Positions 12,301 to 24,321 of a stretch of DNA of 64,000 bases are shown here, piece by piece. A program made the position numbers and the translations under genes. The notes below the pieces were generated by a model. The model did no database searches. It was not told the origin of the DNA and worked only from the letters and a program-made list of their open reading frames with translations. Where the stretch lies: positions 6,448,001 through 6,512,000 of the forward strand of contig JAGUCH010000003.1 in assembly GCA_019096065.1 (NCBI GenBank). The letters run 5' to 3'. Each line of letters starts with the position of its first letter. The stretch's first letter is position 1. This DNA is from Paracyclopina nana. Taxonomy: Eukaryota > Arthropoda > Copepoda > Cyclopoida > Cyclopettidae.

Positions 12301-12526
12301 TTTTTAGACCTTTTATTCAAACCTGATTCAAATTTCCACAATCAACTTTTCCACAAATCAATTCTTACCATTTATACACATGTACTACTATATATACTTG
12401 TTTGTATAGGTTGCCAAACCTACGGATGCATCAGCTGCAGAGGACAAAGATCCACAGCCTTCGACTTCAGCTGAGCAAGATTACTACTCTGAAGACGCCA
12501 TTAAAACTCCTCCACATGACAAGTAA
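9351..12526 (+). pseudogene. second gene of the CMC transposon, unrecognised protein, damaged
   Basis: I do not recognise the family. Exons can be traced: 9351-9616, 9680-10404, 10469-10708, 10762-about 11102, 11216-11758, 11822-12285 and 12410-12526, most with clean GT-AG borders and matching phase. In order, the protein has a Pro-rich start, a globular N-part (DLWLDTIKKAFNPLEAIHSV), an acidic/Ser-rich linker, a helical segment (INEKFEKLNKKIDNK) suggesting a coiled coil, a globular core (SWSILFRLIPFNFMGKSADI ...), and a Lys/Arg-rich NLS-like tail followed by acidic residues. Lesions: a frame change at about 9412-9460; a donor after 10762-11102 that is out of register; an in-frame TAG at 11240-11242; and frame changes near 11855 and 12050-12110. 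Its place opposite the transposase suggests a DNA- or transposase-binding accessory role (inference). Confidence 0.65.
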
Positions 12527-13146
12527 ATTGCAGCAAATTGCAATGTCATCATTCTAGTATGTATGCATGGCTTTTATTAGCAACTGACGACTTAGAATTC
12601 TAGTTGTAGTCATGCAAATTTCAATTTATTTTGTGATAATATGAAAATTTCTAGTGAGACAAATAAAGAACTTTTTGGTATGTACATTTAAGATCTTAAA
12701 TAACAGTGATCGAGACATGAAAATGCAATTGGTATGTAAAGTAGGCCCAAAAGCAAGGCCTAGCGGCCTAGCCCGGACGGCCTGGTCAGCGGCCACGGTT
12801 TTCATCTGTAGGCGGGTCCTCGTCGTATGTATCCACAGCTCACCTACGAGTGGAAAGCATAGATATAATTACATTTACACTACTATGAAAATTCCCGTAT
12901 CTAAATATTTAAGTTGTGTTCAGTCGTAGCGGGATCACATAACATAACAGCAGGCACGGCTGATGACAAGTCTTAATTGACATTTACACTAGTTGCTCAC
13001 AAATTTAGCTTTTAGAATTTATGCCGTGGAAAAGTCGTTCACGGCATAAAAAGAAGGCATTATCTCAGCATGAATTTGCATATTATGTACCTTCCAGCTG
13101 AGATACAGCTGAGAAACCAAACGTGATTCACGACGCCTAAACTAAT
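12527..13146. other. no gene recognised; right flank of the transposon
   Basis: Contains the 3' UTR of the second transposon gene (AATAAA at 12662-12667), a short GC-rich patch near 12755-12800, and a hairpin around 13020-13048 (ATGCCGTG ... CACGGCAT). The expected last exon (TM7) of the adjacent GPCR was not found here. Confidence 0.4.
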
Positions 13147-14199
13147 TTAAAATGCTAAAAAGCAGAAGTGGGGATTCCACGCAGGAGATCCATAACTCGG
13201 GTCTTTTTCTCTGAATTGGCAACTTGCCAATCGAACATGAATTATTCCGTCTGAAATATTGGCCACACACCGCCCAGTTTGACAAAATAGGAATATAAGC
13301 ACGACTATGAAGAACGTGAACGACATGTGATTTTTCACTTTTTCGTTGAGAGCTTTCTGCCTCCGGATTTCCACGAAAATCCGCACATTGGTAAAGGTGA
13401 GCACACAAAATGGGATGATAAATCTGACTATGAGATCAATGTAAATTGTGTAAGCCCTTGAATATTCCATGGAGCTTCGCATGTCAGTCCAGAAAACGGA
13501 TTTACTTCCATCCTTCCTCGCGCTGATTTCGTACTCAAAAAAGGTTGGGAAGCAATAAAAAATCGCACAAGTCAAAGATATCAGCCCATAGGCAATAATT
13601 CTTTTCCTGTCCACTGGGCACTTATTTGGCCATTTGGGATTATTCATGGTGGACTCTCTTCTACACGCACAGAAAGGGTAGCACACCACTATGAACCTGC
13701 AAAAAAGTTTTATAGGAACCAAGGAAAAGTGGAGTTGCGCTCATTAATATCGTGGCAGAAGAAGAGCTGCTCACCTGTCAATGGAAACAGCCATGGTCAT
13801 AAACATTGATGCAGTCATGAAGATATTGGAAAAAGGCCAGAGGAAGTAAGGATAAAGGCCAAGCCACAATTTATTCGGCCGTGAGTCAGGATCCGGATAG
13901 GATGCTTTGAAAGGCCCACCAAGGTCCACCATGTGCAGCATGGAGTCGAAAAGGCTCAATAAAATAAATAGCAAGTCATATGTCGCCAGTACACTCAAAT
14001 TGGCATGAAATGTGCTCCTCATTTCAGCCCTTGAAAATATGCCGATCGTCACCAAATTGCCCAAAATACCGAACATGCAGATGAGGGACATCAGCACTCC
14101 ATCACACCAAAAGTCTAAAGCCTTCAAGGTGAATTTAGTTTCATTATCTTTCCAAGGATCGGGACAAAGCAAGAAAGCACTGCTGTTGTTCGAGGACAT
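13147..14199 (-). pseudogene. FMRFamide-receptor-like GPCR lacking TM7
   Basis: Class A peptide receptor in two exons: 13775-14199 (start ATG 14199; an in-frame ATG at 14292 is possible) and 13147-13696, joined in frame through a 78-bp intron (donor GTGAGC, acceptor ttgcag) that splits DR|F of the DRY-like motif. Visible segments are an N-terminus with NNSS and NET glycosylation sites, TM1 (GILGNLVTIGIFS), TM2 (NLSVLATYDLLF), TM3 ending SIDRFIVVCYP, TM4, TM5 (IIPFCVLTFTNVRIF) and TM6 (FTFFIVVLIFLFCQT). After TM6 the reading frame runs about 40 non-hydrophobic residues to a stop. No TM7 (NP..Y-type) exon is visible in the next 600 bp before the transposon. It is either truncated or its last exon is displaced. 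Confidence 0.7.
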
Positions 14200-14610
14200 T
14201 CTGCTTGGAACTGCCGTATCATATCGCCTTGCTAGAGTTACGATACGTTTTATGATATGTATCCGGAGAATGGGGCTGTAAATCAGCCGCAAGTGCGTAT
14301 ATCAAAAAGCGCAAAGGGCTTTCTACTTTCAACCTGCCGACATAGTATAACTTAATTATCCATTTCACACGCAATTACACTTTTAAACAAGCATTTCCGT
14401 CTTACTCTATGAGACAAGCACTTATCACTACAACATTTCATGACTTTGCATTACACAAAAAAGGACTACTAAAAAGTCATTTTAAAGTTTCTACATTCTC
14501 TTGACCATGTAGCCAACGAAGGAGAATAATTCAAACATACTTGTTTACAGTCTCTACGTCATTTCAATTAACTAGTCAAAGTTATATCACAATTTATGAG
14601 AATATTAATT
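14200..14610. other. no gene recognised
   Basis: Upstream side of the second GPCR and downstream side of the U2 gene. It presumably contains the GPCR promoter and the U2 3' processing signal. Nothing specific was recognised. Confidence 0.4.
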
Positions 14611-14803
14611 GGGAAGAGAGCCTTTTCTTGCGATACTGCAATGCAAGACAGACTCGTGAAAGATCCGAAGCAAGCTTCTGACAATCTCTCCCCTTTCAAA
14701 AAGTAGTTTAATATCGATGAAGACACATGGTCTTCGTATCAGATATAAAGCTGATAAGAACAGATACTACACTTTGATCTTAGCCAAAAGGCCGAGAAGC
14801 GAT
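14611..14803 (-). ncRNA. U2: U2 spliceosomal snRNA
   Basis: Read on the minus strand, the gene begins ATCGCTTCTCGGCCTTTTGG, the near-invariant U2 5' end with stem-loop I. It continues with the branch-point recognition sequence GTAGTATCTGTTCTTATCAG (GUAGUA pairs with intron branch points) and stem IIa (ATCTGATACGAAGAC). An Sm-type site follows (ATATTAAACTACTTTTTGA). The 3' half (AGAAGCTTGCTTCGG, then GCATTGCAGTATCGC) keeps the hairpins of stems III and IV but differs much more from the vertebrate sequence. The total of about 193 nt fits the usual 187-195 nt. The 5' end is exact; the 3' end is estimated to within a few nt. Likely a functional copy. Confidence 0.95.
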
Positions 14804-15210
14804 ACTAATATCATATTTTAAGAATTGATTTAACTCGTGCTAAACGTAGTTCCCCTTTGAACGGAGGCTTCCATAAAAGTGAACCAAATCGATCGAAGAA
14901 GTGAAAAGTGAAACGTGAAAAATTAAATAGAAATGTAAGCCCATTTTCAATTCATGAAAATCAGTTACTGAGCGTTTTTTAAACTCGTTCAAGCGTAAAA
15001 ATAATGAATTAATAGAGGTTTAAGCTAGAGTAACAGGACGCGCCATCTGCAGTACTCTCCGCAAAAACGTTCTTGAAAGACGCCAGAATTGCAATTTTTC
15101 CAGAATCATGATTGGCGTGCAAGTGATTGACGCGGCAATGCAATTTTGAAAATAGTCCTTTTTCAGCACGGCAATTTACGTTGCATAAGGCTTCAAACTT
15201 CAAAGGCATA
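14804..15210. other. divergent upstream region of U2 and the lipase-like gene
   Basis: About 400 bp between the 5' ends of U2 (minus) and the lipase-like gene (plus). The U2 proximal sequence element should lie at about 14850-14870, but I know no consensus specific enough to mark it. Confidence 0.4.
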
Positions 15211-16876
15211 ATGAAACTCGAATGGCTTCCTTTGCTGCTTTGCTTGAATTTTACAGTTATTCCGGCTGCTATTGATTCAGAAGTGGAAGTTGTTGCTCAA
15301 CTCGCAAATCAAACTTTATGGGCATTGCAAGACTTCTTTAAAGGCTGTGATTCCTTTCCCCAATACCAGGTAGCGTTTTCACTTGGCTGCTACAGCCGAA
15401 GATGTAAAAATATATTTTCAGGAAGATGGCAGCTTAAAATGTTTCCCAACTAATGCTAAAAGTAATTATGGGAAGTTAAGTGTTGTAGTTATGGATCGAA
15501 ATGGAAATATTATCGACTCGATGAATTCCACAAAAAGCAAAAGTCCATATTTAAAGGACGACTCCAAGGTAGTGTTAATGGTTCACAGCTTGGGAGAATC
15601 TGCTTGCTCTTCAAATATGCAACGACTCACCAAAGCAATCTATGCTAAAGATCCTAAAAAATTAGTGCTCATAGCTGACTACTCAAAGTTGGTACGAATA
15701 ATTCCAAGGATATCGAAGCATAGCAGCTCAAAATCATATTGTAGAGCTGCAAGTCCTACAAAATGTCTCTTCTAAGCATTCCATCATTTTGCTCCGATAT
15801 TGGAGAAATATCCCAATTGAGGACCGAAATGGCATTGCTCACCAAAAAAATGCAGCTGGGCAGAAAGCAAACCGATTCCAGGTACAACAAAGAAGATTAG
15901 CAACTTCTTTTCAAGATTGGAAATGATGAGGAGTTTTTGTAGGTTTATCGGATTAATCCTGTCCTTGATAATAAGCGCGATCAGCATTGGTAGTATGGTG
16001 GCTGACGTGGTGACTGTGGCCCAATCCGTCAAAGATCCATCAACTGAGCCTCCACTCATTAATGGAACTAGAAGCAGGTCACATAATACCAAGCCTCGTA
16101 CAATCACAACACTGCTGAACCCGCCTAGTACACAGCCATTATTTTCTACAACTTTTCATGACCAAGTGCTTTATTAGATTTGGCGCAAATGTTCCCAAAT
16201 TACGAGGGAGTTTTTGATTTGAATTACAGCGGGTTTGTTGGCACCATGCAAACTAGTGACATTTTGGGCAATCCGGAGAAAAAATTGGGCAATGTCAATG
16301 TGTACTCCAACGGAGGCCGAATGCAACCCGGATGCTACACTGATGAATCAGACATATTCCAACGTAAGATAGACATCCTCATTCATGCCTAGGATTACTC
16401 GATCACTGATTAGTTGCTAATAATTAATAGTGGGATCAGCCATTGTTTGTTCAAGTCAAAGGGCTGTCGATATGTACATTAACACCATGAAGTCAAAAAC
16501 GAAAAACGATTACAAAGCAAGGTACTTTTCGCGTTATCCAGAGAAAATAATGAGTGATAGCATTTTTAGGGCTTGTCAGTGCTGGGATGTTTACAGGAAA
16601 GGCAAATGCGCTGATAGACTATCAAATTATGCTGGTGATAATGTGATTGTGGAAAAGGCAGCAACGAATGGCTTCAGATATTTCACGAGAACTTTGAAAA
16701 CTGGTAATATAGTATGAATGCAAAGCCCGATTGCATCTCAACATATCTTAATTCATTCAGGAGGGCCAATGGGTGATACAGCAAATCTGCGTAATTACAA
16801 AGATGATTTTGTATACCTACATGATGACACTTGCAAAAATGAGGACAGTTTGCCACGTAAACCCATCATCGTATGA
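15211..16876 (+). CDS. secreted pancreatic-lipase-family protein, catalytic core unclear
   Basis: The start is ATG 15211, giving a signal peptide (MKLEWLPLLLCLNFTVIPA). Exon 1 (15211-15369) joins through a 52-bp intron to 15422, then reads to about 15684. This part includes SKVVLMVHSLGE and LVLIADYSK, matching the N-lobe beta strand and 'DWS' strand of pancreatic lipases. The 3' part is clear: about 16180-16363 contains LGNVNVYSNGGRMQPGC (compare the family's VDFYPNGG..QPGC), then 16431-16703 with CSSQRAVDMYI and CQCWDVYRKGKC, then 16761-16876 with a stop; all introns are in phase. Between 15690 and 16180, where the nucleophile Ser (GxSxG) and the catalytic Asp should be, no frame gives a clean motif. 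It may be a lipase-like yolk/digestive protein without activity, or a damaged gene. Confidence 0.6.
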
Positions 16877-17487
16877 TTAACTATTATGGAGTAAAGACGC
16901 CAATTCTTGCAGCTAGAGACATTGAGGGATCAAGCCATCAGCTGAAATCTTCCAATTTTGCAATACCGGCAATTTTGCATGCTTTAATTTTCCGGCTATT
17001 GTAGACTGCAATAACTGTGTCTCAAAAATCAAGCAATAGAGGGCGCTCTAATAAGTAATAAAATATCTCCTCGCATTTTCAGCGCCACCTGTCGTCCAAT
17101 TTCCTCATTTTACCACATCGTTTAAAAAAACCTTGATTCGATATACCATCAATTCTTGTTTTATTTTTGCTGTTGCTATTCGATAAAAGATAAAATCACA
17201 TTGCTTGGGAACAGCCGATTCTTAATAAGAGTTATCACTTTTCTAACCTAATAGATATCGCGAAAGTTACTCCTTGATATTTTCAGGATATTTAAAACTA
17301 GCAAGCTCTAAATCTTGCAACTAATAAAATCCGATTTATGCTAACTTGAGCAAATCCATCTTTGACAAAAAGTAAGGTTAATATGCTAGAATTGAGGAGT
17401 ATCACTGGGATTGAGAGGGTACAAGTATAGAAGGTAGATAATTTTTTAGCATCTGTCAAGGCATCAAACCTTCATGATGATGAATCC
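16877..17487. other. no gene recognised
   Basis: AT-rich sequence with no coding exon recognised. It contains the 3' side of the lipase-like gene and the 5' side of the small ORF at 17488. Confidence 0.4.
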
Positions 17488-17670
17488 ATGAATAAAATGA
17501 GAATGCTAATGAGCAGTGTGATAACCATAGTAATCTTGTGCTATTCTCAATTAACGCAAGAATTCAGCCTGCCACCAAGGCAAGGGGCTAATTTAAAGAA
17601 TCCAGATTTTTTAGTGCGCCAGCAGATAGCCGAGTGGAAGTCAAATAAAGATGGCAGGACAAGATTTTAG
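17488..17670 (+). CDS. candidate small secreted peptide, 60 aa
   Basis: Reads MNKMRMLMSSVITIVILCYS, then QLTQ, a good signal peptide with a likely cleavage before EFSLPP. The mature part is about 36 residues, polar and basic, ending GRTRF before a TAG stop. I do not recognise the family. It is not a classical RFamide precursor: no Gly follows the C-terminal RF, and there are no repeated dibasic units. It could be the first exon of a longer gene. Chance remains possible for an ORF of this length. Confidence 0.3.
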   Translation: MNKMRMLMSSVITIVILCYSQLTQEFSLPPRQGANLKNPDFLVRQQIAEWKSNKDGRTRF

Positions 17671-20600
17671 GAACAAAAGCAAGCAGGGAGTCTGATTTTC
17701 ATCAGGGTAAAAACATTTAAAATGTGGAAAAGGAGTCAAATCCTATCTGATTTCCAAAGAAAAAGAGAAGAAATAATCTCGAGAAGAAGACGGAAAACAA
17801 TTCCAAATATGCTGATTGAAATGCTTGATTGCAGGAATGCCAAGCTTGTCAAAGAAGCCAATCTTTGACAAATAGGATAGGTTGTTGTAGTGTATTTTCG
17901 GCTCGAAACACTTTTAAAGCCAATTTTATGGCATTTTGGGGGGAACAACTCCATTTTAGGAAAAGGAACTGTAACCAATTATGCCAGTAGATTCTTAGCT
18001 GAGAGATTCTCGAAAATAACTACAAGATATTCAATATGCGATAAGGTTAAATTAGTATCAAGTGTTGCAACATTCTCGCCATAGATTTCGAGGAAATGAT
18101 TATCAGCTCATATTAAATTCCAATCAGGATTTCGCCGAGATCGAGCCACATAAAAGGCCATTAAAACGCCATTTTTTCCGAAACAACATGATGACAGCAG
18201 CCATAGTTAGCCCTGTAATTATGAAAATTGAACACTCTGGGTGAATCCGAGAGGTGAAATTGCTGCTGATTAGCCACAGCGGGGCAATTCTGCTTGAAAG
18301 CGCGCATTTATTTGTTAGAGTCAGCTGTGACCGGCATGCTAGCTATAGTTTTGAATTATTTCATAGTGCGCCCGAGTTTAATTCTCCCTCTGTGCGATGT
18401 TTGATGGACATCTCTAATAATTTAGCTTTTGGCGGCCAAGATTTCCAATTCAAAAACGAAATTCGCCGCAAAGGGAAAAATGCTCGGCTGTAATTTCAAT
18501 CAAGTGGATACAGGTGAATGGACTTTTAATTATACTTTAGACCATTAGCATGCAACTTTAACATATTTCATGCTTCCCCTCAAAATTGATTTGAGAAACA
18601 AGGTTTTCCTTATGGTATTTTTTGAAGGAATATCTCAGTAGAATTAGCTTAAGCAGTTACTTCCAGTTATGGAGTTATGAAAAAAGTAATATGCGGTAAT
18701 TGAGTCAATTTCCAAATATCGCTTTAAATAACTGAATTGGAAATTTGTTTAAAAAAACGTATTGGCTTCACAAATTGCGTTCCTATCGACAAAGGTTTTT
18801 ACAGATTTTCATTTGAAATGGTTTCCAAGCTATTAAAAAATGGTTCGAGCGAGCTTATTTCGAGAAACTGTGATCTCGACAAATCTAGTCATATCGAGTT
18901 CCACACAAAAAATTATAGCCAATTTCAAGCTGTTTTACATTCAAAAAAATATAGATAGCAGATATGCAATTTATTTTCGGCTAAATAACATCTTTTCGAT
19001 GGCTTTTATAATTAATGTTTCGAGCTTATTACGAATCGTTAGCACGTCACATCGTTGCAAGCTGAGCAATCTGGAATTCAGTTTTGATCGCGAAAAAACC
19101 TGAAAATGAGTGGCAACAACGAAAAAAGTGAATAATTGTGAGCCAAGTGAAGTGAAAAAGAGATTTATCCTTGCGGACTCCCATTGCGTATACAGTAAGC
19201 CTCTCAATCTTGTCATAATCCTAGATCCGGGCTGAAATAGCATATTATAATTACCATGGAAACTACAGAATTTCCTCGACAATCCAGAAGCATGGATTAC
19301 CCGACTCGAGAAATGCTCCAATTTTTCAAGTGGTAATTTTTGGAGATGAAAATAGAATTTTGGAGGGCCCTCGATCTCAGGGTTTTGGCCCTGACATTCA
19401 GTTCTTGAGATCTTTCCAATCAATGATTAGCCATAATAGACGAGGGTTCTAACAAAAGGCACCATCACCAATTACCGCCCATCTCAGTGTAGTTGCTCTC
19501 CCACGCTCGTTTTTGTCTCCCAAAACAGTTTCACTCACTTGGCCATGAAAATCGGTTGAGTGCGGAACTCGGAGGAAAAGTGAGAGAGGAACTTGGCTAT
19601 TCAAAGCTTTCCCCTCTTGAATCAATGAATGGAAATTGGCCAAGAAGAGTGCAGCTATTATTAGCCATTGCACAATGGACCCATTTTTGAACAATAGACA
19701 GGTCTAATGAGAATTTTAGCAATGAAGAGACTTTTTGTTCTTAGTAATTGGCCATTGCTTTGTGTGAGTCATTTCTTGGTGATGAGACTCTTGCCCCGGC
19801 AGAAATGATTTCAGACCAGTGTGCTTTAGCGGCTTAGGGTGAGAGGAGTCATTAGAGGCGGAAATTGCCACTGTGCAGCAGCGTTCTACTATTATGGTTG
19901 CAAATTAACTTTTTCACAAGGAGCCCAAATGGGGTTCAATTAGTTGATGAGCTAAACGAAAAATTCCATCAGAGAGCTATATTCCACCTCTTTGTTCTCC
20001 TTTTAAAAACCAATTCCACAGCATTTTGGTGTTATTGAGAAAATTGAGCTTGCCTTTGTGGGCTGAATTTTTTTTTCCTTCAAATTATCAGGCTGCCATG
20101 TCTGGTTTTGAGGGCGGAGGGGAAATTATGAAAAAATTACTCCACCCAATTTTTACCTAAAATGATGATAATCATCATGATTATTTACAGCCGCAACTGC
20201 AGAATTTCCAGGAATTTTTCAGTAGCTTTTATCTGATGTGGAAAATGGTGCTTCGAAGCATTTTTGCAATATTTCAGCTGGAACTTTGTGTGTGTTCTTT
20301 GTTTATATTTGCTAGCATTCATTGTTTTCTCAGCAGTTACACGAGTGGTCAAGTGTCAACAATTTGAAATGTCACACAGGAAATTCTCATATTCTCATGA
20401 CAATTTTAGATTTTTAGAGTTATTTTCGCATCGAGAGCGGTATTCAATAGATTGATGATAAGTTTTTAATGCTTTTCTACATTATCTAAAATCACACAGT
20501 TAACGCCTCCGTAGACGCCCATTTTAAAAAATTAATGATCTGGCTATGGCCACAATTGTTGTTATCAGCACTATTATTGATGATTGGCAAGAGAAGTAAT

Positions 20601-23341
20601 AATCATAAATATCCTGTCGTTCTTTTTTGGCGAAATCTGATCCAGGAGCTAATCTAGCCATCTGTTGTGCCGCAGTGGTAAACAGCAGCAGCGCGCCGGT
20701 CAAAAGTGCTCATTTAAAAATTCCGTCTCTAACGAGTATTTTTCGTTTGCGACTTTTTCCTGCTCTGCTCCTCACCGTGTAATGCCACCATATTTTAGCA
20801 TAGTTGAAGGATAATTGTTATAATTTCCCCCCAACTTTGATGATCATCTAAAGATAATGATGATAAGGCACCTATGATTATTATACTAATAAAACTTCAT
20901 CATCCAAGGTTTGTGGTTCAGTTAAGGACCCACTAATTAGGCTTAATGACAACTTGTGTATTCATTAATTGGTCAAAATCTCAAGCCAACCGTTTGTTTA
21001 CTTTTGTTCAAGTATATCTGAATTAAGCTGAGTTCTGCGCTGTTGTAAAATAGTAGGAGAGACAAACACTAATTATCATATTAAATTAAATGTTCACCTG
21101 TATGGTTTTAAGGGGTTCCCACTGTTCTCAATTGTACTAGCCAATCATAATAAATGAGGACAATAATCATCATGGGAATAAAGCATGACAAAAGACCTTT
21201 TATAGTCACTATATCATTCCCTTAAATAGAGGTCCAAAATCAGTCTTACTTTAAACTACGTCTACACATTTGGCTTCTTGGCCAAATGTGAATTTGCATT
21301 GTTTCATCTCCCTTTTGTACTCTTTTGGCCTTTTGTGCCTCTGCAATCTAAGATCGTACTTTTTATAGCATTGTTTGGCTTCGCTCGGGCTTTGCTTCAC
21401 ATGTGAAACAGAGCCTATAATGCACATTGACAAATGAACAAAGTCTTCTCAATTTCTCACTTCAGTTACTGCTTGAAACGTGACAAATAGCTCAGTTTTT
21501 GTCATAAAACTTTCCTTTATTTGTGTTTTTGTCTTCTTCGACAAAACCGGGGTGCAGTTGGCAAGGCAACATTGCAAAAATGCTAGCTAGCTCTTGGGAA
21601 ATTGTCAGTCTCAAGAATTTTGCAATATCAGAATTTGACAAGGTGGAAGTGCCAATTCCCCTCTCCTGACATTTTGCAATTTTACCAGATCAGGTAACGC
21701 GTACATTTTTTCATGTCTGCGTTTTATTCAGATATCATGCTTGCTTGTCTACCTTAAGGGGTCCACAGAATAAATTACAAGCTTATCCATTTATCAGTGG
21801 CCATAAATAAAAAAGCAGAGACAAATAGTAAGCCCAGCAGAAGGTGCACAATGCTCATAAATATCCTGGATTCAGTCCAAGTCCCCTTATTCAGCTGTTT
21901 AATCAGTCCTCAATTCGAAAGTGTTTTCTTTCGCTCCCTCTCTGTGCCAATCAAGTAGCTGTAAAGCACACGAAAAAGTTGTTTTTCTTTTACTTTTGCT
22001 GTATTACAGCACTCTGCGCTATATAGCGCGGCAGGAGCAGAAAGGCAATTTCCTTTTTCCTGATTGACAGATATGAGCTAGAATCAATAAAAAGTCCCTT
22101 TTTGCCCGACACAAAAGCCAAAGAGTAACAAGAAAACAATGCAACCGTAGCCGTGGGTCTATTCATTTAATTGAATAAATTACAAGAAGGAAATTAGGGG
22201 TACACAATTGGGCAGAATCAAATTGCTCGGAAAATTCTAGCTGCTCGCTCAATTAGGCTGCGTCATGAACTACAAATCCAGCTCCACTTATTTTTAGCCG
22301 TGCAATTTTGAAGGAAGAAAAAATTGGCTGTAATTTCCCCAGTGGGAGATGACTTTTTTCGTGCGTGTGTGTGTGGGTAAGGTGATAACAACAAATTCCT
22401 GCTAGGAGGCAAAATTGTGGTTGATGTTGGCTATTAGACCCTGGGGTCTAATTATCGATCCAGGGAGCTCTATGACCAATAATCTTGCTGGTTGTTTGTT
22501 GCCAAATTCCACGCCCTGGAGGAGCAGCCAAAGTGGCGGCCAGTGCAAAAAGCACACTGAGGGGAGCCATCAAAAAAGGCTGAAAATTATCGCAGACTTG
22601 TTATTAATAGTCCTTCCGAGATTGATGGTGTAGAACAAAATCGAGGAATGCTCGAGTTGTTGTTCCATATTTTTGGGTGCCATAGGATGTGTGTATATAA
22701 TGAGGCTTAACTACAGGGTGTCTCAAGCAGACGTCCCGTATAATTAGCCTCAAATTGGTTATTGTCACTCACAAACACCCTTCGGTTTTGATGGCCAAAT
22801 GTTGCGCAAAAAAGCCAAAAAAGATGATGGCAGCCTCGTCCATAATTTGAAAATGCTGAATCATAATGGGGGCAAAATGACAGTCATGCAAAAATAAATG
22901 ATGGTGCTCTCATTCTGTGAGTAGAGAGAAAATTGCAGCTATTTTGTCCAATGATGCTGATTGAGGAAAATTGGGGACAATTTTCGTTTTTCAATGCACC
23001 AATTGTCAGATTTTCCTGGGTAATTGACCGAGAACTTCCAAGAGCACAAAAATGTGATGCAATCATTATTTTCTTATTCGACTTGTTGTCCAATTTTCTT
23101 TTGTGGTTTTGCTAAAACCTTGGGAAATTGTTGGGGCCAATTTTTACTGATGAAGTCAAAGGCAAATTGTGCATAATTTTCTGCATTAACTCTGCTGTGC
23201 TGTACTGGCCTCAGTCATCATTGTTATTATTATAATAACTTGAGGCTGTTTTTTAAAACTTTTGGCTTGGGGATGATCTTGATGATTATGGCTCTTGGCC
23301 TGAAGGCAGAGATCAGCCAAAATGTTCATCTATCACCAGAG

Positions 23342-23362
23342 CATCATCATCATCATCATCAT
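23342..23362. repeat. (CAT)n microsatellite
   Basis: Seven CAT/ATC units in a row followed by TTTGACG. A simple repeat with no coding sense seen. Confidence 0.8.
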
Positions 23363-24321
23363 TTGACGCTTGATTATCATTTTCTGTTTGCATTATTTTT
23401 CCATCCACTGATGATCCTCTTCTCCTTTTTGCTCCAAACCAAGAATGTTGTTGCCACCACCACTATATATTTGCATTAAAACATATTTACTCTATCCAAT
23501 TGATTCATGGCAAGTAGTTTCAGCTGTTTGGATGACGAATTATTTTTTCATTTGTCTTGCTACACTGATCATAATTTGGTGGCCATTAGAAATGAAATTT
23601 TTCATAGCTCATATAATTTTAACTGCTTCCACATGCACGACACGCAGTGTCAATAAAAGCCTGTTTCAAAAGTAGTACTTATATTTGCAGATCTTTTTTC
23701 ACTAATTAACCACCGTGCCAAATTGATGATATTTTTGCTGCTGAGGTTTGCAAACCATGACTTGCTGATATTTTTAAGCTTTTTGTGGCTCACAGTGAGC
23801 TAATTGCAAAGTCAGAGCCATTTGTCAAGTTTGTTTAATGGTGTCATTCTTTTGCTATAATGCTTCATTTTTTCATTCATAATAGGGTTGGAGTAATTCA
23901 TCATTTTGCCTCTATAAGTAGAACATGGCCACAGCAGTTGTGGGAAGCCGAAAATGCCCAATATTACAGTTGACAAAGAGCGACGCCCAAGGGAGCTCTT
24001 GGAAACAAACTTCATTTGAGCTGAGTGCATTTTTCACCATGCCTTTATCCGAAAAAATGCCAATAAATCAAAAAGTGGCAGCTAACTACCACAGCATAGG
24101 TGTTCAACGGAAAATGTGCCCATTGTGGGTTTTGGGCATCAAAGTTGGCCCAGGGCGTAACGAACCACGCCACTGCAACGCTGGGGAGCCGCGCGTATTA
24201 TTATTGAAGATTAGTTGTAATGGTGGATAAACATTTGGCGAGGTTGTTCAGCCCAAAGATGCGCAACTGGTAAAATAGCTTTTAGCCAACTGAATATCCA
24301 GCCCAGGGCCATCTCTATCGA

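Larger units (their letters stand above)
5969..12526. mobile_element. CMC (CACTA/EnSpm-like) DNA transposon; ends not resolved
   Basis: The coordinates span only the two genes. They are a transposase on the minus strand and a second protein on the plus strand, head to head around a 366-bp shared promoter. This matches the two-gene plan of CACTA-type elements (a transposase plus an accessory protein). The element must extend beyond both ends. I looked for a CACTA/CACTG terminus in the flanks and found no convincing matched pair. The lesions in the plus-strand gene suggest a non-functional or decaying copy. Confidence 0.7.

Noticed and set aside
12648-12653. CTAGTG as the right CACTA-type terminus of the CMC element
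   Set aside because: No matching inverted CACTAG-like end with shared adjoining sequence was found on the left side.
17736-18244. Overlapping short ORFs on both strands after the small secreted peptide
   Set aside because: No continuity of splice phase with 17488-17670 and no protein resemblance.
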